The position numbers and the translations under genes were made by a program. A stretch of DNA of 64,000 nucleotides from positions 60,584 to 124,583 of the forward strand of contig BQIU01000003.1 in assembly GCA_021603905.1 (NCBI GenBank), in the 5' to 3' direction. This document shows, in pieces, positions 45,615-53,993 of the stretch (the stretch's first letter is position 1; every line of letters starts with the position of its first letter). The notes below the pieces were generated by a model that ran no database searches, had not been told where the DNA came from, and saw only the letters and a program-made list of their open reading frames with translations. The DNA comes from Nitrospirales bacterium. Lineage in GTDB: Bacteria > Nitrospirota > Nitrospiria > Nitrospirales > UBA8639.

Positions 45615-46673
45615 ATGATTTTCAACCATTCACTCGATGAGTCTTCACACTCTAAGGCCCAGCATCGCCGCGATCGCATGCCGGCGCTCGCCATCATACT
45701 AGCCCTGACCGTCGGAGTGCCAGGAATGTCTCTCGCATCTGAAACGGTGCACATTCCATCCGGAAAATTCATTATGGGCATTGATAAAGTGATGCCGAAA
45801 AAGGCCAAAGGTAGCAAGATGAGACCATGGTCAAGGGAAGCATTCCATGATGAAGGACCAGCTCATGAAGTAGAACTGAGCTCCTACCAGATAGATAAAT
45901 ACGAAGTTTCCAATGCAGAATACAAAGAATTCCTCAAAGCGACCAAGCATTCGGCTCCTGCATATTGGGACGATCCAAGACTCAACAAACCCGAACAACC
46001 TGTTGTAGGCGTAAATTATTCAGATGCGATGGCCTTTTGCGAATGGGCCGGAAAGCGTTTACCCACAGAGGCTGAATGGGAGAATGCGGCTCGAGGTCCC
46101 GAGGGACTCAGGTACCCCTGGGGAGACGAATTGAATCCGAAGTTATCCAACTATGGGAAGAACCACTCAAGTACCATGCCGGTCGACTCTATGCCGGAGG
46201 GCGCGAGCCCCTTCGGAGTGCACCATATGGCAGGTAATGTCTTCGAATGGGTTAGCGACTGGTACGACCCCCGATTTTATGACAAAAGCGGGACAAAGCA
46301 AGACCCCACGGGCCCTGATAAGCCTGTCTGGCTTGGAGGCACAGGCTTGTACGTCGATCGGGTGACGACAGGTGAAAAAAGAGTCATTCGAGGTGGTTCG
46401 TGGATAGCCCCTGCGACCAGTATAACGACGACCCATCGTTTCTGGAATCAACCCATGAACAACAGTTATGGCGTTGGACTGGGCTTCCGTTGCGCTAAGT
46501 CTTCTAAGAATGAACCAGAAAATTATGTCCAATATCACTTCATGCATGCGCTCATCAGCATGGGGGAGGAGAAATGGCAGGATGCTCTCGATTCTATTGA
46601 TAAAGCTCTCGAGAAAGATCCTGAAAATGAAGAATTTAAATTAACACGGAAGATCATCAAGAAATCCATGTAG
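45615..46673 (+). CDS. Exported SUMF1/PvdO-type protein with a short TPR-like tail
   Basis: 352 residues. Leader with hydrophobic core ending LASET, then a formylglycine-generating-enzyme-like (SUMF) domain: IPSGKFIMGIDK, YQIDKYEVSNAEYKEFL, KRLPTEAEWENAARG, VFEWVSDWYD and VIRGGSW...GLGFRCA. The redox cysteines that FGE has just after GGSW are absent here, so sulfatase activation is unlikely. The last 45 residues (EEKWQDALDSIDKALEKDPENEEF) resemble one TPR. GGGAGGT precedes the ATG. Function unknown; close to a lipo-cytochrome c and a second SUMF protein. Confidence 0.8.
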   Translation: MIFNHSLDESSHSKAQHRRDRMPALAIILALTVGVPGMSLASETVHIPSGKFIMGIDKVMPKKAKGSKMRPWSREAFHDEGPAHEVELSSYQIDKYEVSNAEYKEFLKATKHSAPAYWDDPRLNKPEQPVVGVNYSDAMAFCEWAGKRLPTEAEWENAARGPEGLRYPWGDELNPKLSNYGKNHSSTMPVDSMPEGASPFGVHHMAGNVFEWVSDWYDPRFYDKSGTKQDPTGPDKPVWLGGTGLYVDRVTTGEKRVIRGGSWIAPATSITTTHRFWNQPMNNSYGVGLGFRCAKSSKNEPENYVQYHFMHALISMGEEKWQDALDSIDKALEKDPENEEFKLTRKIIKKSM

Positions 46674-46685
46674 TCAGAACTATGA

Positions 46686-46721
46686 TCCAGGAGGTTGCGC
46701 ATATAAAAGTGGCCTCCTGGA
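46686..46721 (+). terminator. Hairpin after the first SUMF gene
   Basis: TCCAGGAGG (46686-46694) and CCTCCTGGA (46713-46721), a perfect 9-bp inverted repeat with an 18-base loop, 13 bases after the stop. No T-run follows, so it may be a factor-dependent end, an attenuator or an RNA-stabilising hairpin. Confidence 0.45.
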
Positions 46722-46970
46722 CCTACCCTTGAGACTTCCATACCGAGATAAAGCCCTATCACTCGGTGCATGTGAGATTTGTATGGTAACGACAGATCTC
46801 TGATCAAGAACCAAAAATTTATAGAGGATCATGAAACCCAACTGATGGGCAGGCTCAAAGTGTGTTTAGTCAACCGGTTGAACGCTACCACCACACCCAG
46901 CAATGTGTGAGATTGACGATCACGTCTAGGGCCCCTTATGTCGCTACTTCTATAATATGGAGAGTTTGCT
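46722..46970. other. Gap between the SUMF units
   Basis: No gene seen; a separate promoter for the downstream pair is likely but not identified. Confidence 0.3.
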
Positions 46971-47330
46971 ATGACGTATTCTTCTTCACTCTTGGTCTTC
47001 CTGATGTGCATGATTGTGCAGCCTGTCTTGGCCGGGAAAAACTTTTTAGTCGTTGGATCTGAAGAAGAGCCGAGAGAGCTCACGCGGAATGCTGGGTACG
47101 CCCTTGACTCAGCTTGGGAGGCCTTTCATCAGGCTGCCCTGGGGGGAACAATTGCCTCCCCGGAATTGCAGACCAGGATGGAGACAGATCTCCAACGCGG
47201 ACGAGATCTTCTTAGGGCTGCGGGGAAGGCCCTTCATCATAATAATATCAATGAAGTGCGGTCGTTGACTGATGAAATATTTAGAATTAGCAAACGGGTG
47301 ACGCAAGACAGTTACAAGGAGAAGCAATGA
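46971..47330 (+). CDS. Small exported helical protein of unknown function
   Basis: 119 residues: signal peptide to about residue 21 (QPVLAG), then a helical domain (LDSAWEAFHQAALGG...LQRGRDLLRAAGKALHHNNINEVRSLTDEIFRI) suggestive of a helical bundle. No family recognised. Its stop overlaps the second SUMF gene's ATG by four bases, implying that the two products act together. Confidence 0.65.
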   Translation: MTYSSSLLVFLMCMIVQPVLAGKNFLVVGSEEEPRELTRNAGYALDSAWEAFHQAALGGTIASPELQTRMETDLQRGRDLLRAAGKALHHNNINEVRSLTDEIFRISKRVTQDSYKEKQ

Positions 47331-48145
47331 TTTTTTTCTTCATTCTGCTACAGATTCTCACCGGCGGATTCTCCAGTTTGTCCTGGGGAAACCACGACGA
47401 CCAGACAACCTTATCAAGCCCCATGGTCACCATTCCCCACGGTGAATTCATACGAGGCAGTGGAGTCGGGTCCGGACGGCCGGATGAACGACCTCAACGA
47501 AACATTTATTTACACAGCTACAAGATCGACACCTATGAGGTTTCCAACAAACATTATGTTCAGTTTTTGAAGTCGACAGGGCATAAAGAACCTTTCAACG
47601 CCTTCGGAAAGGGCCCACTATCGGAACAAACTGGAATCGAAGATTTGCCCGTGGTACAGGTCACCTGGAATGATGCGGAAGACTACTGTCTGTGGGCTGG
47701 AAAGCGATTACCGACTGAAGCGGAATGGGAGAAGGCCGCCAGAGGGACTGATGGCAGGGCCTTCCCCTGGGGAGATGCATCTCCATCTTCTACCCTGTCC
47801 GTCTATGACCGAGAGTGGCGTGCAGGAGGGGCGTTATTGCCCGTCGGAACTCTACCGCAAGGAGTTTCCCCCTATGGGGTTCACAATATGTCTGGGAATG
47901 TCAGAGAATGGGTCCAAGACTGGTACGCAAAGGATTACTATGCAGAATCACCAGCCAGAGATCCCATAGGTCCAGACCACGGAATTCTCAAGGTTATTCG
48001 AGGAGGTTCATGGCACAGCTTCGAAGCCGACATTCGTGCAAGCTCCAGAGGGAAGGGTGGATTTGCATTAAAAACACACGGCATTGGGTTTCGCTGCGCT
48101 CAGGATGTTTCGGATAATACAAAAACCATGAATAGAGAGCCTTAG
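47327..48145 (+). CDS. Exported SUMF1/PvdO-type protein, second copy
   Basis: 272 residues with a signal peptide (MIFFFILLQILTGGFSSLSWG) and one SUMF domain: IPHGEFIRGSGVGSGRPDERPQRNIYL, YKIDTYEVSNKHYVQFL, KRLPTEAEWEKAARG, NVREWVQDWYAKDYY and VIRGGSW...GIGFRCAQD. As in the first copy, the catalytic cysteines of FGE are missing. It lacks the TPR-like tail. Overlaps the small exported helical protein gene. Confidence 0.8.
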   Translation: MIFFFILLQILTGGFSSLSWGNHDDQTTLSSPMVTIPHGEFIRGSGVGSGRPDERPQRNIYLHSYKIDTYEVSNKHYVQFLKSTGHKEPFNAFGKGPLSEQTGIEDLPVVQVTWNDAEDYCLWAGKRLPTEAEWEKAARGTDGRAFPWGDASPSSTLSVYDREWRAGGALLPVGTLPQGVSPYGVHNMSGNVREWVQDWYAKDYYAESPARDPIGPDHGILKVIRGGSWHSFEADIRASSRGKGGFALKTHGIGFRCAQDVSDNTKTMNREP

Positions 48146-48423
48146 CCTGATCAAGCCGATTGATGTCTACGTTGGAAGACAAGGAAAAGACCGTCGCGTC
48201 ATGCTCCTCAAGGATGGGAGTTGATCACGAACCGACGTTAGCCATGGGATCACAAAACGCTGGCGTGGGAGCAAGAAATGAGTGTTCCGAATGCCAAATT
48301 GAAATCCCGTAGGAGGATCTCAGATGGTACACCTATAATCACACGCGTTGATGCCGACATGTATAATGAAATGAGAATACTAGAAATTAGCCTCAATCGA
48401 AGTATAGAAATTAAAAAGAAGTT
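48146..48423. other. Gap before the epimerase gene
   Basis: A TATAAT box at 48362-48367 about 60 bases before the next ATG could be its -10; no convincing -35 at the right distance. No gene seen. Confidence 0.3.
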
Positions 48424-49338
48424 ATGAAGATTATCGTGGCAGGCGGAACAGGCTTTATCGGACATCATGTTTGTCAAACCTTGATCGAAAATCAACATGA
48501 GGTGACCGTGCTGTCAAGAAATCCTGCGCAAGCACGAACGGGTTCCTCTCAAAAGCTATCGATCGTCGATTGGAACACTCTTTCGAACAGGATGGAACAG
48601 ACAATTGGAGGAGTCGACGCGTTCATCAATTTAGCAGGAGCTCCCATCGCAGATGCGCGATGGACATCTTCACGAAAACAATTGTTAATCAATAGTCGCG
48701 TGGAGGCCACACGTCAATTGGTTATGGCTATTGGAAGTGCGTCTATCAAACCGAAAGTCTTAATTAACGCATCTGGAATCGGAATTTACGGCGCAGACAC
48801 GGGCGTCATGATGACAGAATCTTCTCCTCCAGGTGAAGGGTTTCTAGCGGAACTCAGCCGAAAATGGGAACGTGAAGCGAATCGGGCCTCTGAATACGGC
48901 GTGCGAGTCATTTGCCTGAGAATGGGCATGGTGCTCGGCTCCGACGGTGGAGCCTTACGTAAAATGAAAACTCCCTTCAAATTATTTGTCGGCGGACCAA
49001 TTGCTCCAGGGACTCAACAGATCTCATGGATACACCTAGAAGACCTTGTGCGTCTAATGACGTGGATTCTGAACCACTCATCAGTATCGGGACCAATCAA
49101 CGCCGTCGCCCCTCAGGTTGTCACGATGTCTGAATTTTGCAACCGACTGGGAGAAGCCTTGAATCGACCTTCATGGTTACCCGTACCCGCCTTTGCTCTC
49201 GATGTGCTGTTGGGAGAAATGGCAGACATGTTGACGACCGGACAACAGGTGGCACCTCAAGCAATTACCCAAGAGGGATTTTCCTTCAAGTATCCAAATC
49301 TTAAAGAGGCACTGCACTCATTATTTGTTAATCAGTAA
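48424..49338 (+). CDS. TIGR01777-type NAD(P)-dependent epimerase
   Basis: 304 residues. Rossmann motif MKIIVAGGTGFIGHHVCQTL, INLAGAPIADARWTSSRKQLLINSRV, NASGIGIYG, and SWIHLEDLVRLM, all typical of this SulA/YfcH-like family; a short C-terminal domain (DUF1731-like) follows. Substrate unknown; in many bacteria it sits near photolyase or MerR-B12 genes, consistent with this neighbourhood. Confidence 0.88.
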   Translation: MKIIVAGGTGFIGHHVCQTLIENQHEVTVLSRNPAQARTGSSQKLSIVDWNTLSNRMEQTIGGVDAFINLAGAPIADARWTSSRKQLLINSRVEATRQLVMAIGSASIKPKVLINASGIGIYGADTGVMMTESSPPGEGFLAELSRKWEREANRASEYGVRVICLRMGMVLGSDGGALRKMKTPFKLFVGGPIAPGTQQISWIHLEDLVRLMTWILNHSSVSGPINAVAPQVVTMSEFCNRLGEALNRPSWLPVPAFALDVLLGEMADMLTTGQQVAPQAITQEGFSFKYPNLKEALHSLFVNQ

Positions 49339-49377
49339 TCCTTGTGTCGTATGATGTACCATAAAGGAGATATGGTC

Positions 49378-49947
49378 ATGACAACGAACATTTCCAATCA
49401 GCAGCCACGTTACCTGTACGTCTTTCTGAGTCTCCTGTTCACGTTTTTCACTCAATCTGTTTTGGCCGACAATATAAGCACTCTCGAGAGAGGCCAAACA
49501 CTTCCCAATGCCAGGCTCGTGGATAAGCATGGGGCTCACGTTCATCTGGACGACCTCAAAGGTCACATCAAAATTTTGAGTATGGTACCACAACTCAATA
49601 CGCCGGTCTGTGATGAACAAACACACCGATTCAGTGAACAAAATGGTGGATTGGATCAAGATGTTGAGATCGTCACTATTAGTACCAACTCTTTCGATGA
49701 TCAAACACATTTTGCAGACAAAGCCGACATCGGCAATGTAACGTTTCTTTCCGACTCCCCAAATTACGACTTTGGCAAAACCACAGGACTACTCCTTCCC
49801 TCTCATCATATTCTCCGTCGCACCGTGGTCGTCGCAGATGAAGACAATGTGATTCGGTATATTGAAAATGTTCCAATGAGCCAACTACCCAGTTTTGACT
49901 CGGCATTTCAGGCCACACGGAAATTACTCGCGAGCCAAATAAAATAA
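49378..49947 (+). CDS. Exported one-Cys thiol peroxidase (Tpx-like)
   Basis: 189 residues from ATG 49378 (AAGGAG at 8 bases). A hydrophobic leader ending SVLAD exports it, unlike ordinary cytoplasmic Tpx. Core features: LPNARLVDKHG, the peroxidatic Cys in VPQLNTPVCDEQTHRF, FLSDSPNYDFG, RRTVVVADEDNVIRYIENVPM. The resolving Cys of Tpx is absent and this is the only Cys in the protein, so it must recycle through an external thiol. It joins two exported glutathione peroxidases in the window. Confidence 0.83.
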   Translation: MTTNISNQQPRYLYVFLSLLFTFFTQSVLADNISTLERGQTLPNARLVDKHGAHVHLDDLKGHIKILSMVPQLNTPVCDEQTHRFSEQNGGLDQDVEIVTISTNSFDDQTHFADKADIGNVTFLSDSPNYDFGKTTGLLLPSHHILRRTVVVADEDNVIRYIENVPMSQLPSFDSAFQATRKLLASQIK

Positions 49948-49958
49948 GGAGAATAGCC

Positions 49959-50423
49959 ATGCTGCAACAGACTCTTGCATATCTCCATTTGCTGGCTCTC
50001 GCCGTACTGGTTGGCAAAGTCATATTTCTTTCATTTGTCACCGCTCCGGTTCTTGCACGCAACCTTGAACCTGAATCGTTTGCTCGGGTCGTCCGACAAC
50101 TCTTCCCGCGATATTACGCGCTCGGGATGATCAGTGCTGCAGTGGGATGGGCCACAATCACCGCCTTGGCAGTCTTGCGAGGGTTTGGTCCTTTTGACTT
50201 AGTTTCGTCTGCGTTATGGCTCGGCATTCTCGCGATTGAGAACTATTGCCGTACACCTCTGACACCTCAGATCAACGAGCTAAGTGACACACTCACAGCG
50301 AATAGAGAGCGGGGGTTGAATACTCCATTCATACAGAAAAAAAGAGATTCACTTCATCGTCTCTCAGTCCAACTGAATAGTGCGGTACTGGTCATGGGTC
50401 TCTGTTTAATTGGATTGGTGTAG
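49959..50423 (+). CDS. DUF4149 membrane protein
   Basis: 154 residues with about four membrane helices: YLHLLALAVLVGKVIFLSFVTAPVLARNLEPESFARVVRQLFPRYYALG is the family N-terminal block, including conserved Pro and Arg. Function unknown. It begins 11 bases after tpx with its own ribosome site, so probably in the same operon. Confidence 0.82.
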   Translation: MLQQTLAYLHLLALAVLVGKVIFLSFVTAPVLARNLEPESFARVVRQLFPRYYALGMISAAVGWATITALAVLRGFGPFDLVSSALWLGILAIENYCRTPLTPQINELSDTLTANRERGLNTPFIQKKRDSLHRLSVQLNSAVLVMGLCLIGLV

Positions 50424-50494
50424 ACGAGACAACGATCAAACAAGACACAGTAATGATATTTCCATTCACTCTTTCTAGATGAAAGGACCATACT

Positions 50495-50932
50495 ATGCGA
50501 ATGAAAATTTTTCTCATTACTTGCGCGTCTGTCTGCGTATTTGGATTGCCTCTTGCTCTAGCTGATATAGGTCACCTCTCGAACTCTCAAACCGATCCAC
50601 ATGAAGGGTACAGCCAGGCAAAGTTACCGAAGGGAATTATCGGCGTCGCGCTGCAAGTCTCGGCTCATCGAGTCGGTGACCCAGCCGTACTGTACGTCAG
50701 AGCCATACATCCAGAGGGACCTGCCGCAAAGGTTGGATTGGCGCATGGTGATGAAATTCTCACCGTTAACGACAAGTCCCTCACTGGAAAAACCTACCAG
50801 GAAGTCGTCGCAATGATTCGAGGAGAAGTAGGGAAGTCCGTCAAACTCAAGATTAAAGGAGAACGAGGAATACAAGAGATCTCGATCATCCGAATTTCTG
50901 AAGAAACCTTGATGGGAGAAAAACACCTCTAA
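50495..50932 (+). CDS. Exported PDZ-domain protein
   Basis: 145 residues: signal peptide to about 23 (PLALAD), then a single PDZ domain with PKGIIGVALQ, YVRAIHPEGPAAKVGLAHGDEILTVNDKSL and VKLKIKGERGIQEISI. No protease domain. It may target a periplasmic enzyme or a C-terminal peptide. Independent of the following operon by about 110 bases. Confidence 0.8.
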   Translation: MRMKIFLITCASVCVFGLPLALADIGHLSNSQTDPHEGYSQAKLPKGIIGVALQVSAHRVGDPAVLYVRAIHPEGPAAKVGLAHGDEILTVNDKSLTGKTYQEVVAMIRGEVGKSVKLKIKGERGIQEISIIRISEETLMGEKHL

Positions 50933-51042
50933 TTCTGGACGGCAATTATTGGTTGATCTATGAATGTGAGAACAAGCTTCGACAGATGATGACCTTCTTG
51001 TACAATCATACTTTACGTTGAAACAATCGAAGGAATGACGGG

Positions 51043-52071
51043 ATGCCTCGTACAGCCACTAACAATCAAGACGAACAGGCTCTTGAGCCACTCAGTCGTA
51101 AAGCCGCAAAAAATCTGATCGCTGAAAATCTACCTCGTGTTGGAATTAGTCAATGCTTGTTAGGAGACAACGTTCGATACGACGGTGGACATAAACGCAA
51201 TCATTTTTTGACTCAAATCTTGGCGCCATGTGTTCAGTGGGTTCCCGTGTGCCCGGAGGTTGAAGTAGGGCTTGGAACTCCAAGAGAATCGATGCGGTTG
51301 GTGGGATCTCAGGAGGGACCACGGCTCCTCACGATCAAGACAAAGAAAGATCACACGGCCTTGATGAATCGTTTTGCCTCGAAGAAAATTCGCGAGCTCA
51401 AGGAAATACAGCTCGACGGGTATGTGTTTAAAAAGGATTCGCCGAGTTGTGGGATCAGACGGGTTCGCGTGTATAACGCATCTGGAATGTCAAACTCGAA
51501 TGGCGTTGGGCTTTTTGCTCAGGCCTTTCAGCAAGCATTGCCGGCTATACCGATTGAAGATGAAGGAAGACTGAACGACGCCTCGATCAGAGAAAACTTT
51601 ATCGAACGAGTGTTTTGTTACCATCGCTGGGCTAGCATGTGTCGGCGACCCCTCACCCGCGGCGCGATCGTGACGTTCCATACACAACATAAATATCTGC
51701 TGCTCGCGCACAGCCGACCCCATTATCAGGAGCTAGGCCGCTTGGTCGCATCGGCCAAACAATATACACCGACGCAATTAGGCATGGACTACAGTTCCAT
51801 TTTTATGGAAGCCCTCAAGGTAAAAGCGACTGTCAGAAAACACGTCAACGTTCTTCAACATCTTTTCGGACATTGTAAAACTTTGTTAAAGCAGGTCGAA
51901 AAAGAGGAAATACAGGAGGTGATATCTGATTATCACCACGGGTTAACACCATTAGCCGTCCCACTGACATTAATCAGTCACTATGTTCGCGTATTTAAAA
52001 TTCCTTATTTAGCTGATCAGGTATATCTTCATCCCCACCCTAAGGAGCTGATGCTGAGAAATCATGTTTAA
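51043..52071 (+). CDS. DUF523 and DUF1722 domain protein (YbgA-like)
   Basis: 342 residues. N-terminal DUF523 (about 30-180) with Cys in GISQCLLGDNVRYDGGHKR, WVPVCPEVEVGLGTPRESMRL and KKDSPSCGI, possibly a metal or FeS site. C-terminal DUF1722 (about 195-310; FIERVFCYHRW, FHTQHKYLLLAHS, HHLFGHCKTL-like). The pair is encoded next to photolyase genes in enterobacteria (ybgA-phr), which ties it to light repair. It overlaps the second CarH-like gene by eight bases. Confidence 0.85.
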   Translation: MPRTATNNQDEQALEPLSRKAAKNLIAENLPRVGISQCLLGDNVRYDGGHKRNHFLTQILAPCVQWVPVCPEVEVGLGTPRESMRLVGSQEGPRLLTIKTKKDHTALMNRFASKKIRELKEIQLDGYVFKKDSPSCGIRRVRVYNASGMSNSNGVGLFAQAFQQALPAIPIEDEGRLNDASIRENFIERVFCYHRWASMCRRPLTRGAIVTFHTQHKYLLLAHSRPHYQELGRLVASAKQYTPTQLGMDYSSIFMEALKVKATVRKHVNVLQHLFGHCKTLLKQVEKEEIQEVISDYHHGLTPLAVPLTLISHYVRVFKIPYLADQVYLHPHPKELMLRNHV

Positions 52072-53017
52072 AACCATTCAAGCGTCTCAAGGTTATCGAA
52101 TAAAGACGGTCTCCGACCTAACAGGTCTTAGCACTCATGTCATTCGCAAATGGGAGGAACGCTACCTGCTCCTCACGCCCATTCGAGAACATAATGGATA
52201 TCGTCAGTATTCTGAAGATGACATTCAACTGCTCATGTATCTTCAATGGCAAATCAGCAATGGGGAAACGATCGGACAGTTGGCAAATATTGGCGTGACA
52301 CAACTCCAACAGGCCATGAATGAGGGGCCTATAGACATGCCTTCACTGCCACCAGAATTTCAGCCGAGTGCACTCACGACGATCACAGCCGCACGCCGCT
52401 TAGATCGAAAGGCAACTGAATCTTCAGTTCATACGCTCGTCAACCAGCTCGGCATTGAAGACTCCCTCTATCGCGTGCTTTTTCCTGTCCTCAAAACGAT
52501 TGGTGATCTTTGGCATCAGGGACGGTTCAGCATGACTGGCGAACATCTCGTCACACAAGCCATTCGTCACCAACTAGCCAGCTCATTGCGAAGGAGTCAT
52601 CACATCAAAAACCCGACGGCTATTCTTGCCTGCGCTCCAGACAATTTTCACGAAATTGGAGCGATGACGGCTGCCATGCACCTTCAAAATAATGGATGGA
52701 ACCCTGTATATTTAGGAGTCAATTCCGATATCGATCTTATTCGTTTGGCCTGCGAACGCCGACAAGGAAGACTCATCGTTCTTTCAACGGTCCTTGAACA
52801 ACCAGAGAAAGAATTTACGTCGATGATTCACAAAATCAAGAAAAAACTCTTATGTCTCTGTCCAGTTCTTATTGGGGGACAAGGAGCACTGAAGTTTTTG
52901 TCATTTTTAGAGGAACAGGGCATCATGTATGTTGAACACGTTCACCAATTACAGACATTGAGGCCGTCAAGCTTACATAGTAACCTTGACATTCATAACA
53001 ATACGACAACATCTTAA
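52064..53017 (+). CDS. CarH/LitR-type MerR regulator with B12 photosensory domain (copy 2)
   Basis: 317 residues. MerR domain at about 11-80 (LTGLSTHVIRKWEERY; HNGYRQYSEDDIQLL); cap with Wx9EH at W150, E160 and H161 (LWHQGRFSMTGEH); B12 domain with NFHEIG, H196 lying exactly 35 residues after H161, as in Thermus CarH (142 to 177). All photosensory residues are thus present. It is embedded in an operon with DUF523/DUF1722, CbiX-like, VOC and FAD proteins; no copy of the TGTCTA element is seen upstream of that operon. Confidence 0.88.
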   Translation: MFKTIQASQGYRIKTVSDLTGLSTHVIRKWEERYLLLTPIREHNGYRQYSEDDIQLLMYLQWQISNGETIGQLANIGVTQLQQAMNEGPIDMPSLPPEFQPSALTTITAARRLDRKATESSVHTLVNQLGIEDSLYRVLFPVLKTIGDLWHQGRFSMTGEHLVTQAIRHQLASSLRRSHHIKNPTAILACAPDNFHEIGAMTAAMHLQNNGWNPVYLGVNSDIDLIRLACERRQGRLIVLSTVLEQPEKEFTSMIHKIKKKLLCLCPVLIGGQGALKFLSFLEEQGIMYVEHVHQLQTLRPSSLHSNLDIHNNTTTS

Positions 53018-53032
53018 GAAGGAGTCAGAACA

Positions 53033-53542
53033 ATGAATACCGGAGAACATGGAGTAGTCCTTGTTGGTCATGGAGGCATTCCCAAAGACTATCCGGCCGA
53101 CCTCGTTTCCAAATTAAAACGGCTTGAAGCTCAACGACGAGCAGCAGGACAACCTATGTCACAAGAAGAATATGAGCTTGACACGAAAATTCGGACATGG
53201 CCTCGCACCCCGTCAACCGATCCATATCAAGCAGGTCTTGAAGCTCTTGCAAATCACATGAAACCCATGCTGAATGGAGCTCAATTTTCAGTTGCGTATA
53301 ATGAGTTCTGTGGTCCTACCCTGTCGGAAGCAGTGAAAGATCTCATTGCGAAAAAGGCCAAACATATTACGGTCGTCTCAACAATGTTTACACCCGGTGG
53401 CTCCCATTCTGAATTTGAGATTCCAGAAGAAATGGAAGAGCTAAGAGCCAAACATCCAGATGTCCAGCTACATTATGCCTGGCCATTTGATCTGAATCAG
53501 GTGGCCAAAATGTTAACAGACCATATTCATCAATTCGCATAG
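53033..53542 (+). CDS. CbiX/sirohydrochlorin cobaltochelatase-like protein
   Basis: 169 residues. The metal-binding His is in VVLVGHGGIPKDYP and the second site in TMFTPGGSHSEFEIPEEMEEL, the arrangement of CbiX/SirB-type chelatases. It probably inserts Co or Fe into a tetrapyrrole, or is a related metal-binding chaperone. AAGGAG precedes the ATG. Its position directly after a B12-sensing regulator is suggestive of cobalamin supply (inference). Confidence 0.8.
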   Translation: MNTGEHGVVLVGHGGIPKDYPADLVSKLKRLEAQRRAAGQPMSQEEYELDTKIRTWPRTPSTDPYQAGLEALANHMKPMLNGAQFSVAYNEFCGPTLSEAVKDLIAKKAKHITVVSTMFTPGGSHSEFEIPEEMEELRAKHPDVQLHYAWPFDLNQVAKMLTDHIHQFA

Positions 53543-53574
53543 CAACATTTACGCCGTCTTCGTTAAAATGAGTC

Positions 53575-53943
53575 ATGTCGACAAACAAAAATTTTCCAAA
53601 ATATCGGACGAAGGCTTCACCAAACCCATTAGATGCCATTCATCACATTGCCGTCGTCGTACCTGAAATCGATAAGGGAGTAGCATGGTACACCGATAAC
53701 TTTCATTGCACTGTCGATTACGTTGACGAAACATGGGCTTTGCTGAACTTTTCCAATACCAAGCTCGCGCTGGTGCTGCCCGATCAGCATCCCGCTCACT
53801 TTGCCGTCACGCGTCACGATGCTGAAAAATTTGGCACGCTGACCGTACATCGTGACGGACTTGAGTCTATTTACATCGAAGACCTAGCGGGAAACCCCCT
53901 TGAAATTCTGAAGGACAACACAACCCAGCCATCTGATGAATAA
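53575..53943 (+). CDS. VOC superfamily (glyoxalase-like) protein
   Basis: 122 residues with AIHHIAVVVPEIDKGVAWYTDNFHC at the start and YIEDLAGNPLEIL at the end; the His near the N-terminus and the Glu at the end are standard metal ligands of VOC enzymes. Substrate unknown. Start codon near 53575 follows the chelatase by about 30 bases. Confidence 0.82.
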   Translation: MSTNKNFPKYRTKASPNPLDAIHHIAVVVPEIDKGVAWYTDNFHCTVDYVDETWALLNFSNTKLALVLPDQHPAHFAVTRHDAEKFGTLTVHRDGLESIYIEDLAGNPLEILKDNTTQPSDE

Positions 53944-53993
53944 ACACCCACATCCCCACACAACACTGATCAGCAGGGGTTAAAACAGACCTC

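Noticed and set aside
45615..46673. Annotating as a sulfatase-activating formylglycine-generating enzyme
   Set aside because: The catalytic cysteines are missing and no sulfatase gene is nearby.
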